In this document: positions 38,724 to 47,675 of the stretch, piece after piece
Numbering within the stretch: position 1 is the first letter of the stretch
How the letters are laid out: each line of letters starts with the position of its first letter
Origin: Branchiibius sp. NY16-3462-2
GTDB lineage: Bacteria; Actinomycetota; Actinomycetes; Actinomycetales; Dermatophilaceae
Length of the DNA: 64,000 nt
Direction: 5' to 3'
NCBI RefSeq assembly: GCF_001594145.1
Contig: NZ_LVCF01000046.1
Coordinates: 1-64,000 of the forward strand
The notes under the pieces: generated by a model
What the model saw: only the letters and a program-made list of their open reading frames with translations
Databases searched by the model: none
What the model was told of the DNA's origin: nothing
Position numbers and translations under genes: made by a program

Positions 38724-39953
38724 GTGCAACTCGGCAACGACGACTTCGTCCCGGTGATCCTGGGCACCAACCTCAACGCGTACAACATCTCCCGGTCGCT
38801 GCACGAGGCGTACGGCGTGCGGTCGCTGGCCCTTGGGCGGTTCGCGGTCCGGGAGACGGCGGACTCGACGATCGTCGAGGTGCGGGCCCGCGCCGACTTC
38901 GCCGACGCCGACGTCATCGTGAGCGTCCTGGACGAGGTGGCACGCGAGTTCCCCGACCGCACGCTGTTGCTGATCCCGACGATCGAGTTCTACACCAACG
39001 TCGTGCTGGACCGCCGCGGCGAGCTGGATGAGCGGTACGTCGTGCCGCTGCCCGGTCGCGACGTCACCGACCGGCTGATGAACAAGACCGACTTCTACCG
39101 CACGTGTGCCGAGTTGGGTGTGCCCCACCCGGAGACGGTCATCGTCGGACCGGACACTCCGCTGGGCGACACGTTCGGCACCGACCTGCCGTTCCCCTAC
39201 CCGGTGATCCTGAAACCGTCGAACACCGACATCTACCCGCGGCTGGATTTCGCCGGCAAGCAGAAGGTCTACGTGGTGCAGGACGCCGCGGAACTGCGGG
39301 ACATCGCGGGTCGGATCTTCGTGGCGGGTTATGACGACGATCTGGTGGTGCAGGAGTACCTCGCCGGCGACGAGGCGGTCATGCGGGTCGCGAACACCTA
39401 TTCAGACCAGCACGGTTCGATGCGGTTCGCCGCCTGCGGGCAGGTGGTGCTCACCGAGTGGGATCCGGCGTTGGTGGGCAACAACAACGCGATCATCTCG
39501 GTGCGTGACGACGACCTCGTGGAGTCGATGCGGCGCTTCCTGGACGGCGTCGGGTACGTCGGTCTGGCCAACTTCGACGTCATGCACGACAACCGCACCG
39601 GGCTGCGCAAACTCCTCGAGGTGAACCTGCGACCGGGCGCCACGTCGTACTACGCGATGGCCGGCGGTGGGAACCTGATCCGACCGGTCGTTCAGGATCT
39701 GGTCTACAACCGGCCGGTGCCGTTCACGGTTGCTACCGAAGAACGGCTCTGGCTGAATGTGCCCTACCCGGTGGTGCTCAAGTTCGCGCCGAAATCCCTT
39801 CGGGCGCAATACAAGTCGGCTGCCAAGAACGGCAAGGTGCACACGCTGGATTACGCGCCCGACCTGAGTCCTGCCCGGCGCATCGACATCGCCCGGATCG
39901 ACGCCCGGCACACGCTGGCCTACTTCAAGTACGCGAAGACGCGCTCGCAGTAA
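38724..39953 (+). CDS. ATP-grasp carboxylate-amine ligase, D-aspartate ligase-like
   Basis: 409 residues. An ATP-grasp fold is seen in the segments MNKTDFYRTCAELGVPHPETVIV, PFPYPVILKPSN, VVQEYLAGDEAVMRVA and the metal-binding FDVMHDNRTGLRKLLEVNLRPG. The N-terminal GTNLNAYNISRSLHEAYGVRS resembles D-aspartate ligases that add a D-amino acid to the lysine of the peptidoglycan stem, which many Micrococcales need for their cross-bridge. That assignment is an inference. The GTG at 38724 is chosen for the nearby -10 box. The 3' end overlaps the convergent DegT-type gene by 29 bases. Confidence 0.75.
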   Translation: MQLGNDDFVPVILGTNLNAYNISRSLHEAYGVRSLALGRFAVRETADSTIVEVRARADFADADVIVSVLDEVAREFPDRTLLLIPTIEFYTNVVLDRRGELDERYVVPLPGRDVTDRLMNKTDFYRTCAELGVPHPETVIVGPDTPLGDTFGTDLPFPYPVILKPSNTDIYPRLDFAGKQKVYVVQDAAELRDIAGRIFVAGYDDDLVVQEYLAGDEAVMRVANTYSDQHGSMRFAACGQVVLTEWDPALVGNNNAIISVRDDDLVESMRRFLDGVGYVGLANFDVMHDNRTGLRKLLEVNLRPGATSYYAMAGGGNLIRPVVQDLVYNRPVPFTVATEERLWLNVPYPVVLKFAPKSLRAQYKSAAKNGKVHTLDYAPDLSPARRIDIARIDARHTLAYFKYAKTRSQ

Positions 39954-41091
39954 GGGATTCGGCCAGTACGTCGGCAGCGGCCCGGGCACGGTCCGGCGTC
40001 ACGTCGGTCGGCAGGTTCACGATCCGCGAGATCAGGTCCTCGGTGCGGGCGACCGACGGGTCTCCTGGCGTGTAGCCGTAGTCGGCGGGGTTGGCGGCGC
40101 CCGGGAACAGCGCGGGCCGGTACCAACGACCGGCGTAGTGACCGGCAGCGGTGAGCTTTTGCAACGTCGGCTCGGCATCCGCGGGGTCGGCCACGAAGAA
40201 CGGGAAGCGCACCAACGGACTTGTGGCAGTGGCCGATTCGGGGATCTGTACGACGTCGGCCAGGAGCTCCCGGTAGATGGCCACCGCGGCCGCGCGCCGC
40301 TCTTCGGTCGCGTCGAGACCGGGAAGCGCCTGCGCGATCTGGGCAATCACCGATTCGCTCGGGGCCAGCGGGGCGTGGCTCAGCCCGCCCCGGGTTTCGA
40401 CGGGCGCGATCGCCGGTTCCAGGGCTCCCGTGGCGACCAACGCCTTACGAGCACGGCCGGACACCGCCGCCGGGAGCCGGTTCAGCAGACCGTTCTGGGT
40501 GCGATAGCTGCGTACGGCGAGTTCCAGGCGACCGTCGACGACGGGCAGTGTGGCCAGGCGGCCAGTGATGCGCGCGTGCAGGTCGCGGTCGCTCAACTCG
40601 GGGTTCACCCAGATCGCGCCGCCGAAGCGGGTGGGCAGCATCTTCTCGATCCCGAAGGAGTGCACGGAGATGTCCGCGAGCGGCGTCCCGTCCTCAGCGC
40701 GGGCCATTCGCGTGACGCAGTGGCAGGAGTCCTCGACCAGCAGCGCACCCTGCGCTGTCTGTTTGATCTGCCGGGCGCGGGCCTCGTCGACGATCCCGAA
40801 GGTGTGCTGCAGCACGACGGCTCGGGTGTCCGTGGGCAGCGTCTCCGGGTCGAGGGCCAACGAGTCGGGATGCACTTCCCCGTACGCCGGGGTGAGACCC
40901 GCGACCAGGATCGGATCCACCGCTGTCGCGCAGGTCAGCAGCTGCGTCGCGACCCGTCCCGGACCGTCGACGGCGATCTCCTCGAAGACCACCTGCATGC
41001 CGTGCCGGGCCTTGAAGACCAGGTGCCAGTCCTCTGCTTGCGTCCCGGTCCGGTCAGCGAGTTGTTGACGTACGTCGTGCGCCTGGGACAT
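39925..41091 (-). CDS. DegT/DnrJ/EryC1/StrS-type PLP-dependent protein
   Basis: 388 residues from ATG 41091; a TAGGGT box seven bases upstream without a ribosome site suggests a leaderless start. The family aminates sugar carbons or acts as a dehydratase. The cofactor-binding Asp121 (LLVEDSCHC) and Schiff-base Lys150 (SFGIEKMLPTRFGGA) are both present. The N-terminal substrate region is unusual: the normal TSGTAAL-type segment is replaced, so the substrate may not be a nucleotide sugar. It runs opposite to the ATP-grasp gene and overlaps its end. Confidence 0.75.
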   Translation of the reverse strand: MSQAHDVRQQLADRTGTQAEDWHLVFKARHGMQVVFEEIAVDGPGRVATQLLTCATAVDPILVAGLTPAYGEVHPDSLALDPETLPTDTRAVVLQHTFGIVDEARARQIKQTAQGALLVEDSCHCVTRMARAEDGTPLADISVHSFGIEKMLPTRFGGAIWVNPELSDRDLHARITGRLATLPVVDGRLELAVRSYRTQNGLLNRLPAAVSGRARKALVATGALEPAIAPVETRGGLSHAPLAPSESVIAQIAQALPGLDATEERRAAAVAIYRELLADVVQIPESATATSPLVRFPFFVADPADAEPTLQKLTAAGHYAGRWYRPALFPGAANPADYGYTPGDPSVARTEDLISRIVNLPTDVTPDRARAAADVLAESLTASASSRT

Positions 41092-41177
41092 GCGGCCAAC
41101 CCTAGCTTTCGACCCTTGGCTGCCCGTCATCCCCGACCACAACTCGTCGAGATGTGCCTCGCGGTCGCCAGGCTCGG

Positions 41178-41918
41178 TCAGAACGCGAGCCGTCCGGTCG
41201 CGGGATCGCGATCGGTCAGGCAGTAGCGACGACCGTCTGGAGCAACCAGAACCGTCCACCGCTCGAAGACCTGCTCGACGACCGCTCCGAGCGACTCGTG
41301 CCGCACCGTCTGCGCCGGACGATCAGCCACTGCGAAGTCCGGGTGCGCCGTGACGGTGTCACCAGACCCCACACGCTGCAGCAGAATCCGGACCGCACCA
41401 GCCGGATCGGGGTCCCCGAGGAACGCGAACTCCGGTCGTCGGCCGCGTTCCAAGGAACGGCCGGTCAGCTGCTGCCAGAACGCCACCTCCGCCTCCCACA
41501 ACGCCTCGGGGATGTCGATGCTGACCTGGTCGAGGACGATGTCCAACCCATCCCGGACCATGCCCTCCGTTGGTAGGTCGACGGTGTGGCAGTAGAGCAA
41601 GCCGCCCGGTGAGCGCATGACCGCCACTTCCCCGCGCCGGGTCCAGGCGGGCTGCGCGCCAAGGTCCAGCGATCGGCGTACCGCGGCGGGTCGGTCAGTG
41701 CTGTCCAGGTCCAGATGAACCCGCGGTCGAGCGTCGTCGATGCGCTGGATCTCCACCCAGGAGTCTCCATGCGCCGGGACCAGCCGGGCGAACTGCCCTG
41801 TCTCCCCGAGGATTTCAACGGACGAACAACCAGAAGCCGCCGGCCAGAAGGCAAGCGCAGCATCCCAGGAAGGCGCCGGCACATCGAGGAAGATCCTGAT
41901 CCAGGACGGCGTCACCAT
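41178..41918 (-). CDS. VOC (glyoxalase-like) superfamily protein
   Basis: 246 residues from ATG 41918, which overlaps the stop of the glycosylase gene (ATGGTGA). Two tandem glyoxalase-type half-domains are visible, each starting with an FLDVPAPSW or VSIDIPEALW strand and containing FW and WVEIQR/FLLQRV-type strands. Metal ligands are not obvious. VOC proteins include lyases, dioxygenases and antibiotic-binding proteins; no substrate can be named. It is last in a chain of overlapping minus-strand genes that begins at the ACP gene. Confidence 0.75.
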   Translation of the reverse strand: MVTPSWIRIFLDVPAPSWDAALAFWPAASGCSSVEILGETGQFARLVPAHGDSWVEIQRIDDARPRVHLDLDSTDRPAAVRRSLDLGAQPAWTRRGEVAVMRSPGGLLYCHTVDLPTEGMVRDGLDIVLDQVSIDIPEALWEAEVAFWQQLTGRSLERGRRPEFAFLGDPDPAGAVRILLQRVGSGDTVTAHPDFAVADRPAQTVRHESLGAVVEQVFERWTVLVAPDGRRYCLTDRDPATGRLAF

Positions 41919-42817
41919 GTGGGCAGATGGGTCGGCAGCGTCAACCGGGCACCGCGGCGGGGCGCGCCCAGCCCACCGGCGGTGACCAGAAACTGCACGC
42001 GATAGCGATGACCGGCATAAGGCGCGAGCAACTCCTCCATCCCGGCGTCGTCCACCGGCGCGCCGGTGAGAGCGAACCCGACGTCCTTGGCCACGTGGTA
42101 ATCCCCGAAACTGACCGCGTCCGGATCTCCGATGGCCCGCTGCAGCGTCTCGGCCGCGGTCCACACCCCGACGCCCGGCACCGCCCGCAACCGGCGCCAG
42201 GCATCGGCCACCGGCAACGACACGGCCTCTTCGAGACGCTCGGCCACCCGCACAGCTCGCATGATCGTGTCCGAGCGCGCCGCATCAACCCCGGCCCGCA
42301 GCCACTCCCAGGACGGGATCCGGGCCCACGTCCCGACCGCAGGCGGCGCGAAGAGGTCGGTCCGCGGTCCGGGCGCCCGCTCGCCGTACCGCTGCACCAG
42401 TCTGCGGTGGGCTCCGAACGCCTGTTTGCCGGTCACCCGCTGCTCGATGATCGCCGGGATCAGCGCGTCCATGACCCGGTCGGTGCGCCCGATGCGCCAG
42501 TCCCGGTGCTGCCGGGCAGCGTCCCGCAGGACCGCGTGGTGAACCTGGAAACCGGACGGGTCGTCGACGTCGCCCAGCAGTCGCGGGACCTGGGCGATGG
42601 CCCACGCGGCACCGGGACCCCACGCGGCGACGTCCACTCCATCGGCCCGCGCCATGAACCGCGTGGTGACCGGGCCGTCCGGTGTCTGGGAGGCGCGCCA
42701 CAGACCAGTCGAGTCGGCTCGCCAGGTGGGGTCACCGGCCCCGCGGCGCAGCAAACCCAGGATCGAGCGCAACGGCACCGGCCGCCCGGGCCGGAAGGTG
42801 GTGGTGAGCGGCGTCAC
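41912..42817 (-). CDS. HhH-GPD DNA glycosylase, AlkA-like
   Basis: 301 residues. The helix-hairpin-helix (RLRAVPGVGVWTAAETL, about residues 210-226) is followed by the catalytic Asp239 in DAVSFGDYHVAKDVG. This identifies a base-excision glycosylase of the 3-methyladenine DNA glycosylase II type, which removes alkylated purines. The N-terminal half is more variable, as in the family. The GTG start overlaps the preceding stop as GTGA, and its own stop overlaps the VOC start, so it is embedded in a long operon. Confidence 0.85.
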   Translation of the reverse strand: MTPLTTTFRPGRPVPLRSILGLLRRGAGDPTWRADSTGLWRASQTPDGPVTTRFMARADGVDVAAWGPGAAWAIAQVPRLLGDVDDPSGFQVHHAVLRDAARQHRDWRIGRTDRVMDALIPAIIEQRVTGKQAFGAHRRLVQRYGERAPGPRTDLFAPPAVGTWARIPSWEWLRAGVDAARSDTIMRAVRVAERLEEAVSLPVADAWRRLRAVPGVGVWTAAETLQRAIGDPDAVSFGDYHVAKDVGFALTGAPVDDAGMEELLAPYAGHRYRVQFLVTAGGLGAPRRGARLTLPTHLPTW

Positions 42818-43551
42818 CGTCGCCGGAAGGTGAGCAGGGCCAGCCCGTACGACGCCCCGGAGTCCGCGATCCGACGCGCCAACTGACCCTCGACCAGACC
42901 GACGTCGCCGATCAGACCCAGTCCCTGCTCGTCGGCCCGGGCGATCACGCCGCGCAGGTCCGCCACGGAGAAGGACCCCTCGTCGGCGGGACCCAGGCGG
43001 GCGGTGAGACTGATCAGCCCGCCGTGCCGCAGCGCTGCGCTGCCGTGGGCCAGATCGAGATCAATGGTGTCCGGCGTCGCCGAGTGCGGGTGCAGGCGGA
43101 CCACCATGTCCACCGTGCCCGGGTCGAGGTCAGTGCCCACCACGTCGGCTCGCATGACGTTGAGTGACAAAGGGGCGAAGCCGGCGCGGGACGCCCAGCG
43201 GGTGAAGACCGACCGCGGGCCGGCCGCGTCGACCACCACGGAGCGGTGCCGACCGTCATCGACGACCCGCACGAGGGCCGCCAGGGCGCCCAGCGCGGCC
43301 CAGGCCGCTGTGTCGTCGATCGTGCGCGGCATCCGCAACAGCCGACCGGCGCGGCGCGCGGCCTTGGCCTGGCTGCCGTCGACCAGCAGCGCGGTGGGCC
43401 GCACTCCGGCCAGATGGGACTTGTCCAGCGGCCCGCTGTTGCGCGGTAACCGGGCCGCCGTATCCCGGGCGGCGGTGCGGGCTCGATCGAAGGCGTTGCG
43501 GACTACAGGCGCGGACGCGATCAGCGCGGCCGTCTTGGGGTTGGCCTTCAC
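42814..43551 (-). CDS. Methyltransferase-like protein of unknown function
   Basis: 245 residues. A Rossmann-like core can be guessed from SVVVDAAGPRSVFTRWASRAGF, DMVVRLHPHSATPDTIDLDLAHGSAALRHGGLISLTARLG and GLALLTFRRR at the end. The usual glycine-rich SAM motif is absent, so it may be a degenerate methyltransferase. The N-terminal 60 residues are basic and helical. I do not recognise a specific family. It begins 10 bases after the stop of the polysialyltransferase-like gene and overlaps the glycosylase start. Confidence 0.6.
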   Translation of the reverse strand: MKANPKTAALIASAPVVRNAFDRARTAARDTAARLPRNSGPLDKSHLAGVRPTALLVDGSQAKAARRAGRLLRMPRTIDDTAAWAALGALAALVRVVDDGRHRSVVVDAAGPRSVFTRWASRAGFAPLSLNVMRADVVGTDLDPGTVDMVVRLHPHSATPDTIDLDLAHGSAALRHGGLISLTARLGPADEGSFSVADLRGVIARADEQGLGLIGDVGLVEGQLARRIADSGASYGLALLTFRRR

Positions 43552-43561
43552 AGCACTGACC

Positions 43562-44494
43562 CTAGACGACGGGACTGACAGGGGGCGGGAGATAACGCGA
43601 CAGCAAACTGCGCTGGTCGGCGCTCAACGCCCGCTCCAACGCCTCCGTCCCCGGAGGCAGGACGCGCAGAACCGGCCGGTCATGCAGGGCCGCGAGGTTG
43701 AGCAAAGCGGTGCTGGAGGCGCCGATCAGCAGGTCTGCGGTCACGACCGCTGGGTCCAATTCGGCCGGTACGTCGATCGGCAGGGTTTCGTAGTCCGCGT
43801 ACCGTCCGGGGGCCTCGGCCGGGTGGGAACGCACCAGGAACTGCCGCCCCGCAGCCCGTTGTTCCGCGGCCAGCGCCGCCACGTGCCGGGCGTAGGTGGC
43901 TGCGTCGACCAACCCCAGGTCGACCCACGGCTGTGTCAGCAGGATGGCCCGATCAGGCTCGAACGCGGTCGCATCGACCGGCCCCAGCGCCCGGTGGAAC
44001 TCCGCCGCAACCGGCTCGAAGACCGCCCAGTCGGCTTCCTTGCGATACAGCGGCCACCGCAGGTTGGTCAGCGTCCGCTGCCCCGTAGCGATCGCGCCCG
44101 CTCGCACCGTGGAGCGGGCCTGCGAACCACCCTGACGAAGGTACGCCGCGCGCCGGGTCCGCCAGTCGCCGTACGTCCCGAGCCCCTCGTCCACCACCAC
44201 GGTGGTGATCCGGCGCAGCGGGTCGGATCGCCGCAACGCGGCCAGGGGACGCAATCCGGGAGCTCCGACCGCGACGTACGTGACGGGTCCTTTGGGCGCC
44301 AAACCCGTTGTGCTGTCAGTGAATTCGACGGACAACGGCAACGCGTTGATCACGTCGTCGCGGCTCACGGTCGCCGACAGGAAGCTGCCGCCCTCCAGGT
44401 AGCGCACCGTCGTGTCCGGCGGCAGGGTGCGCAGGTAGGAGGCGACGTAGACCAGGTGGGTCCGGCTGCGGACGCCAGTCACAAGCACCGTCAT
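43562..44494 (-). CDS. Polysialyltransferase-like glycosyltransferase
   Basis: 310 residues. The N-terminal VTGVRSRTHLVYVASYLRTLP, then VTYVAVGAPGLRPLAALRRSD and the C-terminal block FLVRSHPAEAPGRYADYETLPIDVPAEL followed by DLLIGASSTALLNLAAL resemble the alpha-2,8-polysialyltransferase/GT52-type families (HP-type catalytic motif and a late SS/T-A motif). In a locus that makes pseudaminic acid it is a candidate transferase for a CMP-activated nonulosonate. That is an inference. The ATG overlaps the stop of the PPTase-GT2 gene as ATGA; a ten-base gap separates it from the methyltransferase-like gene. Confidence 0.6.
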   Translation of the reverse strand: MTVLVTGVRSRTHLVYVASYLRTLPPDTTVRYLEGGSFLSATVSRDDVINALPLSVEFTDSTTGLAPKGPVTYVAVGAPGLRPLAALRRSDPLRRITTVVVDEGLGTYGDWRTRRAAYLRQGGSQARSTVRAGAIATGQRTLTNLRWPLYRKEADWAVFEPVAAEFHRALGPVDATAFEPDRAILLTQPWVDLGLVDAATYARHVAALAAEQRAAGRQFLVRSHPAEAPGRYADYETLPIDVPAELDPAVVTADLLIGASSTALLNLAALHDRPVLRVLPPGTEALERALSADQRSLLSRYLPPPVSPVV

Positions 44495-45711
44495 ACGACC
44501 GGGGGCCTCCCCGCCCGCGTCAACCGGGCCACCGTCTTCCACGACATCGGCCGCCGCTCCCCCGCGGGCTCCCGCACGCCTTCCCCGAATCCCTTGAACC
44601 ACACCTTCAGCGACTCCTTGTCGTGCACTCGCAGCAGCGTGATCGCGGTCCAGTTGCCCAGGTAGATCGGCACGAGCGGCCACGGCAGGTTGCGCCGCGC
44701 GACCCACACCCGGTTGCGGGCGTTGGTGCGGTAGTAGACCGCGTGCCGGGCGGCGTCGGTCGAGGGGTGGTTCACGACGATGTCGGGCGCGTAGATGATC
44801 CGCCAGCCCGCGTCGACCAGCCGCCAGGCCAGATCGATGCCTTCGTGGGCGAAGAAGAACTGTCCGGGCCAGCCGCCGACCTGCTCGAACGCGCTGCGGC
44901 GGATCATGAAGACCGCCTCCCAGAACCACGTCGCCTCACCGGCGGCTCCCCCGTCGGACACGTCGAAGCGCGGCACCCAGCGACGCGGCGCGGGTTTGCC
45001 GGTCGGATCCTCGCCGCGGGGTTGCGCGACCGCGATATCCGGTTCGGCCAGGACCACCGCAGCGAGCCGGGCAAGCACGTCCGTGGTCGGCAAGCTGGCG
45101 TCGTCGTCGTAGAAGTAGAGCAACTCACCGCGCGCTTCCTTGGCGCCGACGTTGCGGCCCTCCGGGATACCGACGTTCTCGGTGAGGTGGACAGTGCGCA
45201 CCCAGTCGGGCAATCCCGTTGGCGCCCAACCGTTTCCGACGAGGACGACATCAAGTTCGACGCCCTGCTGGGCCTTCAGGGTGTCCAGGGCCGTGGCCAG
45301 TTCGACCGGCCGGTCGCCCATGTGCAGCATGACGACACCGACCGTGGGCTTGTCCGTCATGGTGCCCAGGCTAATCACCAGATCCTCGCGTTCGATCGTG
45401 CTCACCTCGATCCCCTCAGGTACGTCGATCGGCAGCCCCGCGCGCGTGACCAGGAGCAGGATCGGCTCGCCGGTGAGCTTGGCGACGACCTCCGCCCGGG
45501 TCCAGGCCGGCCAGAAGATTGCTGGATCCTCAATCCCCGTACGCCGCGCGAGGGCTGGCGGGACAGGCTGGCTTGCGATCTCCGCATCGACCGCGTGGTT
45601 GTCGGCAGGAACGTCCCACACGACGGCGCGACCGTCGGCGAGATAGCTCGCTGCGCCCGTCTCGCGTGCTCGCGCCTGGGCCGCCGGAACGACGCGCGGC
45701 TGCTCCGACAC
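44491..45711 (-). CDS. PPTase-like domain fused to a GT2 glycosyltransferase
   Basis: 406 residues from GTG 45711, four bases after the SDR stop. Residues 1-117 look like a small 4'-phosphopantetheinyl transferase: AVDAE at 40-44 (counterpart of the GxDxE metal site) and WTRAEVVAK at 70-78 (the WxxKExxxK signature with the first Lys changed to Ala). Residues 118-406 are a GT2 glycosyltransferase starting MTDKPTVGVVMLHMGDRP, with the DDD motif YFYDDDASLP and a HEGIDLAWRLVDAGW segment. No stop separates them. The neighbouring ACP gene makes a PPTase role plausible. An ATG at 45360 could give a separate GT2 product by internal initiation. Confidence 0.75.
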   Translation of the reverse strand: MSEQPRVVPAAQARARETGAASYLADGRAVVWDVPADNHAVDAEIASQPVPPALARRTGIEDPAIFWPAWTRAEVVAKLTGEPILLLVTRAGLPIDVPEGIEVSTIEREDLVISLGTMTDKPTVGVVMLHMGDRPVELATALDTLKAQQGVELDVVLVGNGWAPTGLPDWVRTVHLTENVGIPEGRNVGAKEARGELLYFYDDDASLPTTDVLARLAAVVLAEPDIAVAQPRGEDPTGKPAPRRWVPRFDVSDGGAAGEATWFWEAVFMIRRSAFEQVGGWPGQFFFAHEGIDLAWRLVDAGWRIIYAPDIVVNHPSTDAARHAVYYRTNARNRVWVARRNLPWPLVPIYLGNWTAITLLRVHDKESLKVWFKGFGEGVREPAGERRPMSWKTVARLTRAGRPPVV

Positions 45712-45715
45712 CGGC

Positions 45716-46462
45716 TCAGATGCTGCCGCCACCGTCGACCACGATGACCTGGCCGTTGAGGTTGGTGTCGTCGAAGAGCAGGGACTTGACCAACGGCGTG
45801 ACGTTCGCCGGCTCGACAAGGCGACCGGTCGGCGTACGTCGGGTGATGGTCGACAGTTGCTCGGTGCCCAGCACCGAACTCATCTCGGAGGCAAAGAAAC
45901 CCGGCGCGATGGAGTTCACCAGGAAGCGGCCGTGCATCTCCCGGGCCAGTGCCCGCATCGCGGAGTCGAGGCCACCCTTGGTGGCCGAGTAGGCGACCAG
46001 ACCGGAGTAGCCGCGCTGCGCGCAGATCGAGGTGACCATGATGATCCGGCCGCGGCCGACTTTGGCCATCGCGTGCCGGAGGAAGGCCCGGGTGAGCAAC
46101 AGCGGGGCGGTCAGGTTGGTGCCGATGATGTCGGCGATCCGCTCCGGGGAGGTGTGCACGTGCAGCGAATCCTGCCCGATGGCAGCGTTGTTGATCAGCG
46201 AGTCGATCGGACCGAGGTGCTCGGCGGCCTCCTTGATGAACGCACGCACCGCCTTCTCGTCGGTCGCGTCGACCGAGCCGATGTGGACATCGTCCGGACG
46301 TTCCTTCGCGAGCTGCTCCAACTCGGGAGTGATGGTGCGGGCGAACGTGGCGACCTTGGCGCCACCGTCGAGGGCGCCACGGACCAGGTCGAGACCCAGT
46401 CCGCGCGAACCGCCTGAGACGAGAACGACTTTCGCGGCCGGGATGGGAGTGGATTCAGACAT
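45716..46462 (-). CDS. FabG-like short-chain dehydrogenase/reductase
   Basis: 248 residues. The NAD(P)-binding GGSRGLG (17-23), NNAAIG, and the catalytic set Ser145, Tyr158 and Lys162 (YSATK) are intact. The C-terminal VVDGGGSI is typical of FabG-type 3-oxoacyl-ACP reductases and related enzymes. Its place directly after an ACP and an acyl-activating ligase suggests that it reduces an ACP-bound keto group. The start overlaps the ligase stop by eight bases; the PPTase-GT2 gene follows four bases after the stop. Confidence 0.88.
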   Translation of the reverse strand: MSESTPIPAAKVVLVSGGSRGLGLDLVRGALDGGAKVATFARTITPELEQLAKERPDDVHIGSVDATDEKAVRAFIKEAAEHLGPIDSLINNAAIGQDSLHVHTSPERIADIIGTNLTAPLLLTRAFLRHAMAKVGRGRIIMVTSICAQRGYSGLVAYSATKGGLDSAMRALAREMHGRFLVNSIAPGFFASEMSSVLGTEQLSTITRRTPTGRLVEPANVTPLVKSLLFDDTNLNGQVIVVDGGGSI

Positions 46463-47675
46463 CGCTCTTCAGGCTTTCCTTGATCGGGATCTGCGGCAGC
46501 ACGCGGATCCGCCGCGGCACGGAGTAGTCGGGCAGGCGCTCGCTGGCATAGGCAACCAGGTCCTGGTCGCTGACCTCGGCCCCGTCGGTGAGGACGACGT
46601 CGGCGACGACCATGTTGCCGACCAGTGGCGCTTTGCGTCCGCGTACGGCGGCCCAGGCCACGCCGGGGTGGCTCAGCAATGCGTCGCGCACTTTGCCGGC
46701 CGAGGCTTTGGAGCCGCCGACGTTGATCTCGTCGGAGGCGAGGCGGCCGGTGATCAGCACACGGTCGTCGGTCAGTTCCACGCGGTCGCCCGTGCGGATG
46801 ACGGCATCCATTCCTTCGGCGGCGTGTGAGGACGCGATGAGTAGTTCGTCGCCCTCGACGGACAACCGCGGTCGGCCAGGGGTGTCCCGGTCCAGCCAGG
46901 CGCGGGGGAAGCCGGCGTGGCCGTCGTGCACCGCGATCGCGGCACCCGCTTCAGAGGAGGCGTAGATCCAGGAGATCCGGGCCTGCGGGTAGAGCTCGTG
47001 CAGCTGGTCGAGGATCGCCTGGTCGACCGGTTCACCACCGAGGGTGATCTGCTCCAGCGGCAAGGTGGCCATGGTCTCGCCGGAGCGGAAGATCGCCTGC
47101 CGCCAGAAGGTGGGGGTCCCCGAGGCGGCCGTCACGCCGTACTTTTGCGCCTTCGCCGGCCAGGAGTCCAGCTCGGACGGTTCGACGAAGACGATGTCCT
47201 GGCCCGGCAGGCTCACCGAGAGGGTGACCACCTGCCACCAGGCGTATGCGCCGGTCGCGTAGGGGCACAGCCAGGTGCGCGGCGGCTGCTCTCCACCGAC
47301 CGTGGTCAGCGACGAGAGGGTGTGCGCGACCTGCTTGGGGCGACCGGTGGAACCGCTGGTGAGCAGCCAGATCCGGCCCGCTTCTGCAGGGCGGTCGGTC
47401 AGCGCAGGCGTGATGTCGTGGCCCTCGATGATCGCCAGACCGGCCTCACGCAGCTCGGTCTCCTGCTGGGCGTCGATCCGGGTGCGGGCCGCGATGAGAG
47501 TTTCCCGGCCGGGGTCGAGCACGTGCGCCCAGACCGCGTGCGCCGCCTGCAGGTTGCTCGCGGTCAGGAAGGCGGCGGCCTTGGGAAAGCCGGCCGGTGC
47601 GCCGCCCAGGTCCTCCCAGGTCGTCGCCGTGTCACCGGCAACAACCCGGTTACCGGCGCCCGCCGGCTGTGTCAC
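46455..47675 (-). CDS. AMP-forming acyl/aminoacyl ligase, short form
   Basis: 406 residues, shorter than the usual 500-550, with much of the N-terminal subdomain reduced. The adenylate-forming core shows the phosphate loop LLTSGSTGRPKQ, the ASSEAGAAI adenine region, RTGDRVEL and the hinge ITGRLASDEINVGGSKAS. A terminal lysine (Lys399 or Lys403 in IKESLKSDV) would be the catalytic Lys. Such ligases activate carboxylic or amino acids and load them onto an ACP. The GTG overlaps the ACP stop (GTGA), so the two are probably made in concert. Confidence 0.88.
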   Translation of the reverse strand: MTQPAGAGNRVVAGDTATTWEDLGGAPAGFPKAAAFLTASNLQAAHAVWAHVLDPGRETLIAARTRIDAQQETELREAGLAIIEGHDITPALTDRPAEAGRIWLLTSGSTGRPKQVAHTLSSLTTVGGEQPPRTWLCPYATGAYAWWQVVTLSVSLPGQDIVFVEPSELDSWPAKAQKYGVTAASGTPTFWRQAIFRSGETMATLPLEQITLGGEPVDQAILDQLHELYPQARISWIYASSEAGAAIAVHDGHAGFPRAWLDRDTPGRPRLSVEGDELLIASSHAAEGMDAVIRTGDRVELTDDRVLITGRLASDEINVGGSKASAGKVRDALLSHPGVAWAAVRGRKAPLVGNMVVADVVLTDGAEVSDQDLVAYASERLPDYSVPRRIRVLPQIPIKESLKSDV

